64,000 bases of DNA from Grammothele lineata. Lineage: Eukaryota > Basidiomycota > Agaricomycetes > Polyporales > Polyporaceae. Under the pieces are notes generated by a model. The model did not search any database and was not told the DNA's origin. It saw only the letters and a list, made by a program, of their open reading frames with translations. The DNA is taken from assembly GCA_002150815.3 (NCBI GenBank), contig NDFF03000137.1:124001-188000 (forward strand). Reading direction: 5' to 3'. Of this stretch, positions 1 through 12,456 are shown one piece after another. Positions within the stretch are counted from its first letter, which is position 1; the number at the start of each line of letters is the position of its first letter. A program made the translations under genes and the position numbers.

Positions 1-683
1 GTGGGCACTCTCTCGATAGTTCGACGGACTTCTGCAGACGCACCTAGAAGATCCCCTTTGCTACTAAACGCAACATCGTTGACTCCCCTCGTGTGCCCCT
101 TCAACGTGCGCTCGAACTCTCCGGTCTCCCAGTCCCAGATCTTGACGGTCGAGTCCTCGCTTGCCGAGGCAATCACATTAAACGTCGGATGGAACGCAAC
201 CTTCAGCACCTGTCCTCGGTGCCCTGTTAGTACATATGCGGCGGGTGCCCTTGGGACCCAATCTGTTTGGAGGGCGGCGCGTCTGGCAGGCGACAATGAT
301 AGTTCCTCTTGCAACGCAGCGTTGCGGTTCTCCAGGTCCATGATCTACCACGCAGATGGATGCAACGCAACCAAATCCAACGATGAGAACGATGCACAGA
401 TAGATACACGCGACGCAAATGAGAGCACACCTTCTTCTGCAGTCGTATCACGCTCGTCCACTTCTTCTCCAGCAACCCTGCGTACTTTCCCTTGGGGTCC
501 GGCGTGTAGTCGGAGCCCATGTCAGACTTTAGAGCGTTGAATGCATCTGTGAGATTGCTCGCGTATAGGTACTCGAGAATGGACTTCCGGCTTCATGGGC
601 AGTCTTATTAGGAGGAGTTGGCGCTTCGGATGTACCAAGGTCACGTACAGTTCGTCATTCTGCCTTTCGGAGAGGGAGGACAT
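1..683 (-). CDS. PAC1: PAC1/LIS1 (NudF) dynein regulator, N-terminal part
   Basis: LIS1-family protein that binds cytoplasmic dynein at microtubule plus ends and is needed for nuclear migration. Three exons are seen: 683-649, 590-431 and 344-44. The window edge lies in the next intron, so most WD40 repeats are outside. The first residues ([12 protein letters not shown]) open a LisH dimerisation motif that continues in exon 2 ([18 protein letters not shown]). A short coiled coil follows ([13 protein letters not shown]), then the first WD40 repeats ([35 protein letters not shown]). Both introns are GT-AG and keep the frame. The start at 683 fits the usual LIS1 N-terminus. Identification is firm; only completeness is limited. 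Confidence 0.93.
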
Positions 684-1015
684 GATGGTCGGGCTACACG
701 ATTGCAACCGCGCTCGCTTTGAAAAGAGGTTCGTGAGCTGAGAAGGGAGTCTGAGAGAGAAAGGAATGTGAGGAGGGCGTAACGTAGGAAGAGGTTGCGG
801 TCGTCCGGGTCAACGCCCGGAACGAAACTCGATGCCATTGTGAACTTCCCGATTTGGCAGTCGCTCTCTGAGACAGCTCCCCTCGTCGACTTCGCGACCG
901 CCACGTTGGAGACATGGAGCGAAGCAGAAATTCATCGAGTGGCATAAATACATCTTCCAAGTATATAAATGTAGCATCATTGTACAACGTAAATCGGTAA
1001 GCATACAAGATTGTC

Positions 1016-2655
1016 CTATCCGTAAAACCAATCCTCGTCGTCGTCGGAGTCCACCGGCCCCGACGGTTTCTTGGCCGCTGCTTGGGCCCCTATGGGAGGT
1101 ATAATGTCGTTAGGATCTACATCTTCATCGTCATCGTCTAACCTTCTAACTCCGATGGTATCTGTTTGAGCCTCCATTGCTGCATCTTCTTTGCTGAACC
1201 CAAGCCGTAGAGTGCGCTGCTCATCAACCGGATTTCCAACAACCATATCCTCCCAGGCAAGCCCTAAAATCCTGTTGAACAAGTTAGATATGTTGATCGC
1301 ATTCCAGTATCTGAGACATACCTGCTCTCTCTCCCTGCACACCAAACCTTCGGGTCAAAAGTATTGTCATCTCCGTTGAGAGGTGTTGCCAAATTCACTT
1401 TAAGGGCTTTGGCGGTCGCAAGTACCGTATCTCCTTCTCCGGCCGCATGCATTATGCATTGGTGCATCCGCCGAACGTTCACAAAATACACGGGTGGCGC
1501 GGGACGTCTTCCGGGCGGGGATCGAGGACGAGTACTCGTCCGGTCGTAGGAACGGCGAGGTGAAACCGACCGCTCTCTCTTCCAGCTGCTGTAGCGATCA
1601 TTCGGCTCTCTCTTCACGTTAATGGAGCCAACGTGGGCGGGTAGGTGGCTTCCGCCTCCGTGGTAGAGCAGATTCTTGATGCCGTCCTCCCACTGAGACA
1701 TGTCGACACCGAAACTGCGTAAGACAGGTCGCACCATCTTCTTGTCATTCTCATGAACGAGAAGCAACTTGGGACCGGAGAGTTTGACAACCTCTGAAAG
1801 GGTGAATAAGTCCTTGAGGAGTTTTGAGATCTCCGTCCGAGGCTTGTATTGAGTTATATCCGGCAGTGTCTAGGATCAATGGGTCAGATAGCCCTCGGAT
1901 ACCGAGGAAAACGCTACGTACCTTACGAGTTCTTCCTGGATTCCCCAGGAATTTGTTCTCTTCCATGACAAAGTGTGTAGTCGAGATGGCCTGCAAGTCA
2001 TTTTCGTCCGTGGGCGTTTGGAATACAGTCCAGCCGACATCCAAGACCCGCGGGTCAGCCTGCATCTCGTTCAAACACCGGGTGTCTGATCCCCAAAGGT
2101 TGAATGCGAACGCAATGATGCAGACATCTTTAATCCATGGCGCGGCAGAGAGTGCATAATGTCTTGGACTATCGATGGAGTTCTGGCACAGGCGATAAAA
2201 TACACTGCGAGAGCGGTCTCGGTCAGCACAAAGCACAACGTGGGGGGAGGCCTGACCAACCGCTGGTGCTCGAACGCCGCTCTCGCGACACCCTCCTCAG
2301 ACAGTCCATCCCCTCCAGCACTATACTGAGTGTTCGCCTGGCTCCTGTCACGAGGCTCCGAGCCCTTCGGACCCTTCTTCGTGCTCTCGAGCCGTCGCAG
2401 CTTCTCGACGAGATCGAACTTTGCGCCAAACGAGATCGGAGACAACGACTCGAACTCGTACGAGCGGAGCGGCCAATCGCGCGATGGCCTAGACAGCCGG
2501 AGGGTGTCGTACTTGTCGCGCGGGAGAAGTAGCGCGGACGCGCCGTTCGGCCGTATGCCTACGTCGGTGACGTAATGTCACTAGCGATTCGAGCAGACAA
2601 AGGCTCGAAGAGACTCACCGAGAACAAGCTCCGCACCATCGCGGCCCATCTGCAT
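1016..2655 (-). CDS. Gfd2/YDR514C-like RNase H-fold protein
   Basis: Five exons (2655-2619, 2558-2261, 2204-1922, 1869-1322, 1271-1016) give about 473 residues. The centre resembles the Gfd2/YDR514C-like RNase H-fold domain of fungi: a beta-strand segment (IIAFAFNLWG), then VLDVGWTVFQ, a TTHF motif, and a late strand with KLLLVHEN followed by helices. The C-terminus is low complexity: Arg/Ser-rich around SVSPRRSYDR and acidic at the end (DSDDDEDWFYG). An in-frame ATG two codons inside the chosen start (2649) is equally possible. In related domains the first strand normally carries an acidic D-x-E; here Ala and Asn occupy those places, so nuclease activity is doubtful. The family call rests on domain pattern, not on a search. 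Confidence 0.72.
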
Positions 2656-3744
2656 CAGCCTCGACGCCGCGTCGTCGTTCGATCTACCTCTACAACGCTC
2701 GTGAGATTACTCTCAGGCTGCTATCAGAATCTATTACAATCCGTATAGCTTACCGCCAATGCGCACGAAAGCCGCCTATCTGATAGTATTCGACTGGTTG
2801 CATCCTAGCCGCCGGGAGCCTGCAGGAAGGTGCACTCTGGCAGGCCGGGGGAGATGGCGGTAAGAAGTAAAGCGTGCTTCGGCACGCGGTGGCACACGTC
2901 TGAGGCGTGCCTCCTGCTCAATGTGGCGAGCGCTTGTATGCCGGCGCTCGGCTGCAGTAGCGCGACGCGTCGCGTCGCGGTCACATGAAAGACTGCGCGA
3001 CCACAGGAGCCTGAGGAGGTGATGAGAAAAATCACCGCGTGTGGAGGTGGGCAGATGCAACAAGCACATAGTGGACTCAACAATTCAATCGCCCGAAGGG
3101 CAGTTATAATAAATACAGGGGATGGGTGCGAGATAGACAGAGCCCACGCAGGGCATCTACTACACGAGGAGATAATTCGGTAGGACTCTGGACGACCATG
3201 AAAGCGAACCAAGAACTACAGCTGCGACGTAGGTGCGGGACACAAATACATGCGAACATATTCGATAGTCCACGTCCGTTCTGGTTCATCGTCCCGTGTG
3301 GAGCTACTGGCGCAATGCACAAACGTAACGTAGCGAGGAACAGGAGAACATTCGCAAAGTGCGAGGCAAAAGATAACAGCAGGGAGAATCAAGCATATCG
3401 AAGGAACGTTAGAAGCCGGGCATCCGATGTTACTGCGGTAAGGGCCGTACCGTAGAATAGCTAGGTAGGGTGAGGCGTTGAGGATCATTATGGTAACTGT
3501 AGACAAGGGCGAGCGCTGTTGGCACGTCATTCGTAATAATACATATGAGAGGTCAAGGAGGGAGTAACGGGAGGAGAGCATACTGAAACATTAGTACAGT
3601 CGTACCGCTGCATCCGTCCGGAGGCGTACGGTTCATTGGAGCTCTATATTCAAGACAGTACGGCAGCGTATTGTCGTTCTCGTGCGTCCGGAGCGGCATG
3701 AAGGGATAACCGTGCGATGACTTGTAGAATGGTGGAGAGGTACT
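2656..3744. other. Geneless stretch between Gfd2-like gene and YTH gene
   Basis: About 1.1 kb with only short open frames of no recognisable family and no tRNA-like boxes. It should contain the promoter of the Gfd2-like gene on its left and the 3' untranslated region of the YTH gene on its right. Confidence 0.6.
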
Positions 3745-6516
3745 TCAGAAGCCCTGCATGCCGTTCAGGTTCATGAAGTTCTGGTTGCCGACGGGCATCG
3801 GTCCAGGGCTTGGGTTACGCATGACACTCTGCATTGCGTGCGGGTTCGCGAAGGGGGTGCCCATATTCATCATCATAGGGTTCATGCCCATACCCATTCC
3901 CATGCCCATATTCATGTTCATCTGAGGCATAGTCATTTGCTGAGCGGCGTAAGCAAGAGCCGCAGGATTGGACATGGCGAAGGGGTGCTGGCCAGTCGTC
4001 GTGGGCGAGAGTCCCTGTGTTTGTTGGCCGGGGGTCTGTGGAGCAACAGGTGGTTGCGTCGGGGAGGAAGTGCCTTGGGAGAGGGCCTGTGCTTGGATCT
4101 TTTGCATAGCTTGCAGCTATGTTCCGAAGAGGAGTGTTACCCATAATACGCTCGACGAACGTGACCTCTGAGGCTCACCTCGTAGAAAGCGAAATCCTGC
4201 AGGAGGGACGTCCTCGCGGGATGAGTATGGAAGATGCGCAGCATTTCCTGACCGGCGTCTGGGAGCAGCTCCTGCGTATCACGAGAATTGGTGACAGGCT
4301 TCCGCTCCTGCGTGTTGCTAGGTGAACGTGAGCATCGCGACGAACAGGCACTGGTGGAGACATTACGTACTTGAGGCGGATATGACGCAGGCTTGCGTTC
4401 GGGATGTCACGGACGAAAATCCAGCGCACTTTGAATACACCCTTCCACTTATCCGACGCCCAAACTGTGCTGCTGCGTGTGTAGTCAACCTGTGCCGAAA
4501 TCAGTTAGCCCATCTCAGTGCAAACATCTAGACCATGGACGTACTGGGGTCAACATCTCGGCCATGCCACAGAAGTGACCACTACAAATAGCCGGCTGTG
4601 GTCAGAGAAGAGTTACGAGATTTATCATGCTACGTACCTAGCGTTGACGCTGAAGAAGAGATAGATGGGGCCCCTCCCAGAGGTCTCCTTGAAAGCCTTG
4701 TCCAAACGTTTGTTGCCGGGATCCGTGGAACTCCAGATCTCATACTTGAGCGACTTGTGCACGTCGTCTTCGGTGTAAGACTTGATGACGAAGAAACGTG
4801 CCTACAGCAAACTGTTAGCATAAGTAGATCCAAGATCACATAAGTACGTACAAATGCAGGCCTAATATCGAAGTCGACGGGGTTGTAGCCCTTCGTTGCG
4901 ATCAACGTGGGGACGTCAATAGGTGTGAAGCCATCCCCGCTGCCTTGGTTGCCCTGCCCTTGGTTGCCAGCCGGGTTCGCGCTGTTGCCGTTGCCAGACA
5001 CGCCGAGACGCGGCGCCTGGCCTTGATTCAGGTATTGCAACGGAATAGAGGGCACGCCGGGGATCCCTTGAGCGTCCATCTTGCCCTGCTGGTACATTTG
5101 CCCGAGATTGGGGTTGGACGCGCGCCCGACGACGAGACGCTCCTTGTTATTGTTGTCCCAAGGGGAGCCACCCGACGCAGTGAAGGCTCGATCACGTTGA
5201 TGAGGCTGGCCCTGCTGTTGCTGGTGTGGATCGACTACTTGCTGGCTACTAGTCTGGACCATACCATGCCCGATAGGAGGGACGTAAGCAGACGCGCTTT
5301 GAACGCCTTGATTGTTACGACCATCAAGGTCGGTGACCAGTTGCAACTTCCTGGAGCCGTTTCCGCTGCCAGTCCGCATACCGGGAGCTTGGGCCGGAGG
5401 CGGGTGGGACGGGTTGAATCGCGGCGGGTGCATAGACTGGCCCTGTTGTGCGCCGTATTGCTGGTTGATCTCGAGGGTGGAGAGAGCCCGAGAAACGTCA
5501 TCGATGGCTGCGTTGCCGGCGTTGTAGGCCCCATTTCCGCCGACGGCTGTACGCCATTCACCCCCTGCGCCGGGCGTGCTCCACGGCGATGAGCGACCTA
5601 CAGGGCTACCAGGGTACTGCCCACCTGCAAAGTATGACTCCTCATCCGCTCTGACGCTCTCATCGTCATCTTCCTCGGCATTGGTGGGACTAGGACTTTG
5701 CGGGCCGGAGTAAGGCACGCCCTGCATAGGCTTGCCCCCGACTTGCAAGGTTCCTGCACGCTTGAGGCCAGTCGCGAGACGCCTGACTCCGGTGTTGGCG
5801 TTGGGATAGTTGAGGCTTTGATGTCTGCGCACACCACCCGCGCCAGGCGGGGGAGAGGGGACATGTGGCAGAGCTCCGGCGAAGTGAGGAGATAAGGGTG
5901 AAGCGGACGCAGAGGAGTCTGCCACTCCGTGTCCATGGTCGGACACAGACATACCGGGATGCTACAGACGGTCAGAGGAAAGGTCGCGTGCTGCAGCTAA
6001 TAAAGGCACACCTCTTCCTCATTTTGGAATCCGCGCATCTCGCGCTCCCATTCCTCCTCGTCGCCTTCGTGGCCTGCGATGGCGGAGAGACTGTTCAGGG
6101 TGCGAGGTGTGTGCGAGCCGGGTTGGCGGCCAGCCTGACCACCAAATGCTACACAAAGCGATCAGATATTGAACACCCAAGAGAGGCAAGGGCATGCGAT
6201 GGGCCGAATAGATTGGAGGCGTGAATTTGAGGGGTAACATACCGCGATGGTATCTGGTCGGCAATGAGGCCTGCCTGTGAAGCGAGGACTTCTCGCCGAC
6301 GGCACCGATGCCACCAACCCAGTCCTGGTCCACTACTTCGTCGTCGTTCCAGATTGGCTCTGCCTGCGGATCATCGAGCTCGAGGGCGATTTTAGAATTG
6401 GGACGGGCCAGGCGCGACGAGGCGGAGATGGTGTGATGCCTGCGAACGCCACCTGCATTGGCGTTGCTGGCAGCGCCGGGCGGGGGAGAGATGGGAGCGC
6501 CGGATTGAGAAGACAT
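3745..6516 (-). CDS. YTH-domain m6A reader (YTHDF/Pho92 type)
   Basis: Eight exons (6516-6243, 6148-6012, 5961-4852, 4801-4638, 4581-4545, 4489-4371, 4317-4179, 4116-3745) encode about 783 residues. Residues ~508-650 form a YTH domain, which binds N6-methyladenosine in RNA. The pieces in order are [47 protein letters not shown] and [17 protein letters not shown]. The three aromatic-cage tryptophans known from YTHDF proteins are all present ([15 protein letters not shown]). The long N-terminus is disordered, Gln/Asn/Gly/Pro-rich, and carries two similar RRHxxS/T modules. The C-terminus is Met/Asn/Gln-rich. Its layout (disordered N-arm, C-terminal YTH) fits a cytoplasmic YTHDF/Pho92-like reader acting on mRNA decay or translation. 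Divergent from TilS. Confidence 0.93.
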
Positions 6517-7218
6517 GGGAGAAAGGAGAGAAGAGACGAAGAGGAAGAAGAGGAGACGGACGGAAATCTGAGAGCAGCAGTGCAGTCACTCGCCGATGCT
6601 GCTCTCCACGCCCCGGCCGTTCTCCGGCGCCTCCGGTCATTACCGACATCTCGATCCCCTACTCTGTCACAGCCGACTGATATTGCGCGCTCAGCGACAC
6701 GCAACCGCTTTAGCTGGCGCTGGAGAAGAAGGCTGCAGAGGGGGATTTGCGTCCGCCCTCACGCGCACTTCTCGCACCCTCCCCGGGCAGTAGGCCTTAG
6801 GGGGGAACAGAGGGGAGTGCAGACCTCGCTGTGACATCGTGCCCAATCCAGGCAGGCGTGATACGAAGCGCCTGTTTTGCCGCCGGCGTTGCGGCGTTCC
6901 CTCGGCGATGGCCTCCCCGTCAACACGTGTTGTCCGGCCCCGCGGCGTTGGACACTCGTGCCGGCACTCGCCCTGAGCAGCTCCAACAAGCTACGCTCCG
7001 TCCGGGATTCCGAACCGTGCAGAGGACCGCCTGCGAAGAGGCAGTTCAATCGCTATCCCTTCGTGGCGCTGTTGGTCACGCCGGTCCTCGTATGTCGTCG
7101 TATTCCTACGTCATCATACAGGCAGTCGCCTCACGACCCCCTGATCAGAACATATCACCCAGCTGGTCTCTGGCCCCACCCCGACTGACCTCGTCGCCGG
7201 ACCACTGCCGCCTGCCCC
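6517..7218. promoter_or_regulatory. Divergent intergenic region, YTH gene / TilS
   Basis: About 700 bp between the two divergent start codons. It must hold both promoters. No clear TATA box was seen; open frames here are shadows without family resemblance. Confidence 0.5.
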
Positions 7219-9205
7219 ATGAGACTCGTTCCCCCGGTCTCGGTCCACGAGTTCTTCCAACTCCTCCAGGGCACAATTCCACCCACCGGCTGGTCTTCGC
7301 GCATCGGTTTGTGGCGTCGTCGTCATACTCCCCGCTCCTTCTCACCCCTTGCACAGCAGTCGCAAATTCCGGCGGTCCGGATTCCACTGCCCTCCTCTTT
7401 CTGCTCGCGGCTGTGCAGAAAGAATACGGTATGCACGGAAGTTATCAACCAGGTCATCACGCTCACCATCTATGCTATGATAGGGAAAAGAGCATTTGTG
7501 ACTGCTCGCGACTCTCGACATCGGCCAAAAGACACGAGTCCGCTTGATCTACCTCAAGAGATCGTTTCTATTCACGTCAACCATGGTTTGCAGTCTGCCG
7601 CACAAGATATGGAACAGATAGCCGCACGCACAGCTGCTCGAGTTAACGCTCGCTCGGTAATTCAAAAAATACCTTGGGGAACGGGTCCTTTTCCCCCGCT
7701 GCTGGCAGAAGGCGTTGACGAAAAGTTAGCTCGTGAGGCTAGATACAACAGGATATTTGCAGCAATGCAGGCTGTACGGACAAAAGTCGCTGTATTTGCG
7801 CACCATGCAGACGATCAGGTCGAAACTGCTGTCATGCGTATGTCACAAGGCAGCAGCACGAGAGGCATAGCGGGCATGCGTCCCATCCGTCGGTGGGGAA
7901 TGGGCTCACGAAACTCCGAATGTCACTACTCCGGCGCCCAAGGCATGAACACATGGATATCTAGGCCGTTCTTGGAAATCCCTAAGGTGAGAGGGCAGAC
8001 GATGTTCCACTCAATGCTGCGCGTGTACATCTTGAAACGTCAGGATAGGTTATTGGCCACTTGCGAGGCCAATCAACTGGACTATGTCAACGACCCCACA
8101 AATTTTCAGCCCGACCTCACTATCCGGAACGCCGTCCGTCAGATGATATCGACCGATGTAGGTACAAGACAACCTCACTTCATTTGCCACTTTCTCAATA
8201 ATATTGGTAGGACCTCGCCCCGATGAGCTTGTCTTCAGGTCAAAGATTAGATATAACCCCATACGTGGCAGATCTCCGCGCCATGGTACCTCACGTACAT
8301 CCAGCAGACCAGCTCAGGGAAGCCGTGAGGCTTTTCGGTATGCGACTAGACGAGGCCGAATCGCAAGGTACTCCTCAAGTACTTATCCGCTTGTCTGTCG
8401 GTTCTCATTTGCATTCCCAGCGACCAACGTCCTGAAGAAGGCCGTCCGCCCATCCCCGCCCTCCACACTCCTCCTGTCCACCTCCGATCTCGCAGCCGCG
8501 ACGTCCGAAGACGCTCGCCTAACCATTGTCCGCCGCTGCCTCCGATACGTCTCCCCCGGGCCCTGGGGCTCGCTTTGGGCCGAGGCCGGCGGCGACCGCA
8601 GCACGCTCTTACGCATCGTGCGTGCTTTCTGGTCTGAGCCCCCTTCCCCCTCCCCTTCTGGCTCTCCCGGGCAAAGGCCCGAGCGGCGCCCATTCTCGTT
8701 CGGGGCGGGAGTGCTCGGCACGCCTGTCGCGATCCTCCTCCGCAAGCACGGAGTACGTGCCCGCGCGCCCGAGGAGGGACCGGATGAGGCCGAGGGCTGG
8801 CTCCTCACGCGCGAGCCACCAGCGCAGCACGCCTCCACGACCCAGAAGCAGCAGCCCTCCATGTCGCCTGGGGGCACGATCGACGTCACCGACGCAATCG
8901 TCGCGGCAGTGCGCAGCGGGCAGGAGACGTACTCGCTTCTGTACGACTGGCGGTTCAGGGTGACTTTTGATCTGCGCCTGCTGCCTCCGACGGTCGAAAA
9001 CGAGATCATACGTGGTGCCCGGGTCAAGGTCGAGTCCGATGGAAAGTGGGCGTTGCCTATGGTCGCTCTCGCCGACAAGGCCGGGCAGAGCATAGTAGCC
9101 AGGTGTTTGTGGTTCGAGAAGGGATGGTCAAATACCGTCAAGCGGCCGCTAAAGTTCCAGAGGTGGATTACCATAGAATTTGTGAGGTCATTAGGCTCGA
9201 TATGA
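7219..9205 (+). CDS. tRNA(Ile)-lysidine synthetase family protein (TilS-like)
   Basis: Six exons (7219-7306, 7357-7428, 7484-7986, 8044-8157, 8211-8367, 8421-9205) give about 572 residues. TilS is an N-type ATP pyrophosphatase that attaches lysine to C34 of the isoleucine tRNA reading AUA. The PP-loop (VANSGGPDSTALLFLL) follows directly after the first intron; VSIHVNHGLQ and FAHHADDQVETAV, with GSSTRGIAGM, are the other TilS hallmarks. The first intron splits the alanine just before the PP-loop, confirming the splice. In eukaryotes this activity would serve organellar tRNA, so a mitochondrial location is inferred; the predicted N-terminus is not an obvious targeting peptide and a further upstream start is possible. 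The C-terminal ~260 residues are divergent. Confidence 0.88.
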
Positions 9206-9357
9206 TCACCCGTCACACCAATGCATCATACCAATGCGTCAGCCAAGGATCCTAGTAAAAGGCAAAAATAGCGTGTCGTAGTAAGTAAAAGAAGAGGCCC
9301 AGTACCACCGTACTCTAATCCGTGAATTTGATACTGTGTGTTTGCATCTACTGAATG

Positions 9358-10892
9358 TCAATGGGCGACTTTGGAACAGCTAATGGCGCCGCTCACCGTG
9401 ATCTCGCCTCCACGGTAGCTGCCACGCTTCTTCTTGTTTTTCTCTTTCCTGAACCCAGCACCGCGAGTGACTATCAAATCGCGCGAAGCACGAGCGCCAT
9501 AGTCATTCGCCCCAGCACCCTGCGAGAAGTTAACAAGGCAAGGGAACGTCATCCGGCACAAGAAAGCTCACCCTCGAGTCGAAGCTGTTGTCTTTCAGAC
9601 GTTCGTCCACAAATGTAATTTTGTCCATCTTGATTCGCTGGAATCGAGCGGGCGGCTGCCTGGGTTTCTTTCCATCACCCTTGTTCTTGCCGTTACCGTT
9701 TTGTGTGCCGTCGGCCTCTGCAATAGCATCATTCGCGTTGACATGCACGGCAGTAGGAACAGAAGCGCCTTGCTCGTCTGTTCGCCGCTTCTTTGTCACG
9801 GACAAATCCTCTTTCGTTACCGCCACCTTGGCCGGCTTCGCGACAGACTTCGACTTCTTGGCAGCGGCTTTCGTCGACTCATCAGACGACGACCCAGAGC
9901 TCGAATCCGACTCTGAATCTGAATCTGAGTCGGACGAGCTTGAATCCGACTCAGAAGAAGACTTGGAATCTTTCTTCACGTTGGGTTTCTGCTTGACCTT
10001 GGTCGTTTTGTCTATGCTGGCCGTGCCAGTCTTTTCCTCCTCGTCACTCGAATCGGACTCGGACTCGGAATCTGAGTCCGAGTCAGAGTCCGACCCTGCC
10101 GTAGACATGGTTTTTGACGACGCCTCTGGCGATGGAGACTTCGGTTTTGCGGTAGGCGTCGATACGGCATCTTTTGACATGGCAGGTTTTGCAGAGGTAG
10201 CCTTAGATGTGGAGGGTTTTGACTCTAGTATCATGTCAGACATGTTCGGTGTTCCTTCAACAACACATCCTTACTTGACTTCGCATCCGAGTCGGAGTCA
10301 GAGCCAGAGTCAGAAGAGCTAGATGAAGAGGACGAGGCTAGTAGAATTTGGTTGCGTCCTGTTAGGTCTCAGAAGTGATTCACATAGCAGTAGACAGACT
10401 TACAGGTCTCGGCATCAGAACTCGAGTCAGAGTCCGAATCTGACTCTGGTTCTGAATCTGAAGCGTCTGAGGACTCTTCGGAGGATGCTAGCAAACTAAG
10501 TTTTAAGTTGAATGACTGAGACTAGACCTCTCCCTGATACGCACATTCAGCTTCAGATTCAGAGTCGTCGGCGCTGTTCCAAACCAGTCATACTTGAGAG
10601 CGGAACAAGTCTTCATATAATGCAAGTACATACGAGGAAGACTCGTCCTTCGCCTTCAAATCCCTCCACTCCTTGATAATTTTGTCTAACGAGGGCTCGT
10701 CCATCTCAACGCCCTCCTTCAATACCACTACATCCTTGACCGCTTTCCGCAGCGCTTCCGCGACCTTTTTGTGGTCTCGCTTTACCAGAAACGCGTGAAT
10801 GTGTGTGTAGGTACCTGCCGGAAGTGATTAAGTCTCGTTCTTCATGAGGTGTGTGCAGCGTTTTACTGACTTGCTAGGTGCTTGTCCCCCAT
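9358..10892 (-). CDS. NOLC1/SRP40-like nucleolar phosphoprotein
   Basis: Seven exons (10892-10871, 10814-10634, 10573-10545, 10487-10404, 10337-10275, 10224-9572, 9519-9358) give about 397 residues. The N-terminus has a LisH-like helix pair (THIHAFLVKRDHKKVAEAL). The middle is Ser/Asp/Glu repeats alternating with Lys-rich segments, the typical CK2-phosphorylated Nopp140 layout. The C-terminus is a clear SRP40_C domain: FQRIKMDKITFVDERLKDN, then DLIVTRGAGFRKEKNKKKRG and SYRGGEI. Family members chaperone box C/D and H/ACA snoRNPs in the nucleolus. The first donor is gtcagt at 10870; the alternative gtaaaa donor four bases later breaks the frame. Divergent from RIB4 by 233 bp. Confidence 0.9.
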
Positions 10893-11125
10893 TGTAATGG
10901 CAGTGCGATGCTGACGAGGACGAAGTGCAAAGGAGCGGAAGAGCGCGACCCGCGGCGGAGAGAAGGAGAAGTGTAGGGACGAGCCCAGAGCCAGTGAGCA
11001 GCGCGAGGGCCGAATTTTCTGCAGCCACTGTTCCCAAACACGACCACATAATAGAACGGACGCGTTTGAACCGGTGACGTATTGCCACACGAAGCGCCCG
11101 TAGGCCCGCGTAACTCTGAACGACG
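10893..11125. promoter_or_regulatory. Bidirectional promoter, NOLC1-like / RIB4
   Basis: Only 233 bp separate the two divergent start codons, so both genes must share this control region. No TATA box is evident. Confidence 0.6.
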
Positions 11126-11814
<689 letters not shown>

Positions 11815-12456
11815 GTAGTGGACAAGAGACACAAGGACTCAGCGTAGAACGCTTGTATGACGACAGAAGTTACCAATCATCAAGATGTATAACATGCTTA
11901 CCATTAGAGCATGGCTTTGTGCCAAAATGCGCTGCTGCCGTCTCGGTGAGATAGTGTTGGCGTGCGTTAGTCGGTACAATTTGGATGTGTCCGTCCGGGG
12001 AATCAGGAAACTTCCACTGGCGTGCTGTGACCGGCGCGTCTGGCGACCCCGCGCGACTGGACCCGCGTTCTGAGTCCGAGCTCTCCTGCCCACCTCTCCT
12101 AATCATCCATATCATCGTTTCCTACGGCACGCCGCTCGCACAGAATCCCGCTAGGGAAACTTTGCGTTCTCTGCTCACGCGACATCCACTAGCTCACGGC
12201 CGCCAATCCTCATCCAAAGCTTCGAGCTCAAGCGTCCAGGCTTCGTGACTCGTGCCCGCCAACTTCTGCACTACACATACGGTTCCCCAACCTTCGCCGT
12301 CTGGTCTTTCACACTGCTTCTGAACGTATCCTCTCAGCGGCTCGCGCCGACTCCATAATTTTCATACCTAGACGTCGTGACGCCCACGCCTTCGCGTTGT
12401 ATTGAACGACTCGACTCTGGAACAACGCTTGTGGAGATAGCAGGGACGGCACTAGG
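11815..12456. other. Intergenic stretch RIB4 to GTR1
   Basis: About 640 bp holding the RIB4 3' region and the GTR1 promoter. No further gene was recognised; the open frames present lack family motifs. Confidence 0.55.

Noticed and set aside
1..540. Plus-strand 179-codon frame at the window start
   Set aside because: Antisense of PAC1 exons, which have clear LisH and WD40 motifs.
4945..5592. Plus-strand 215-codon frame
   Set aside because: Antisense of the Gln/Gly/Pro-rich part of the YTH protein; no family motif.
9588..10322. Plus-strand 244-codon frame rich in Ser/Asp/Glu
   Set aside because: It is the antisense of the NOLC1-like Ser/Asp repeats; repetitive codons leave the opposite strand open. 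The minus strand has the SRP40_C domain.
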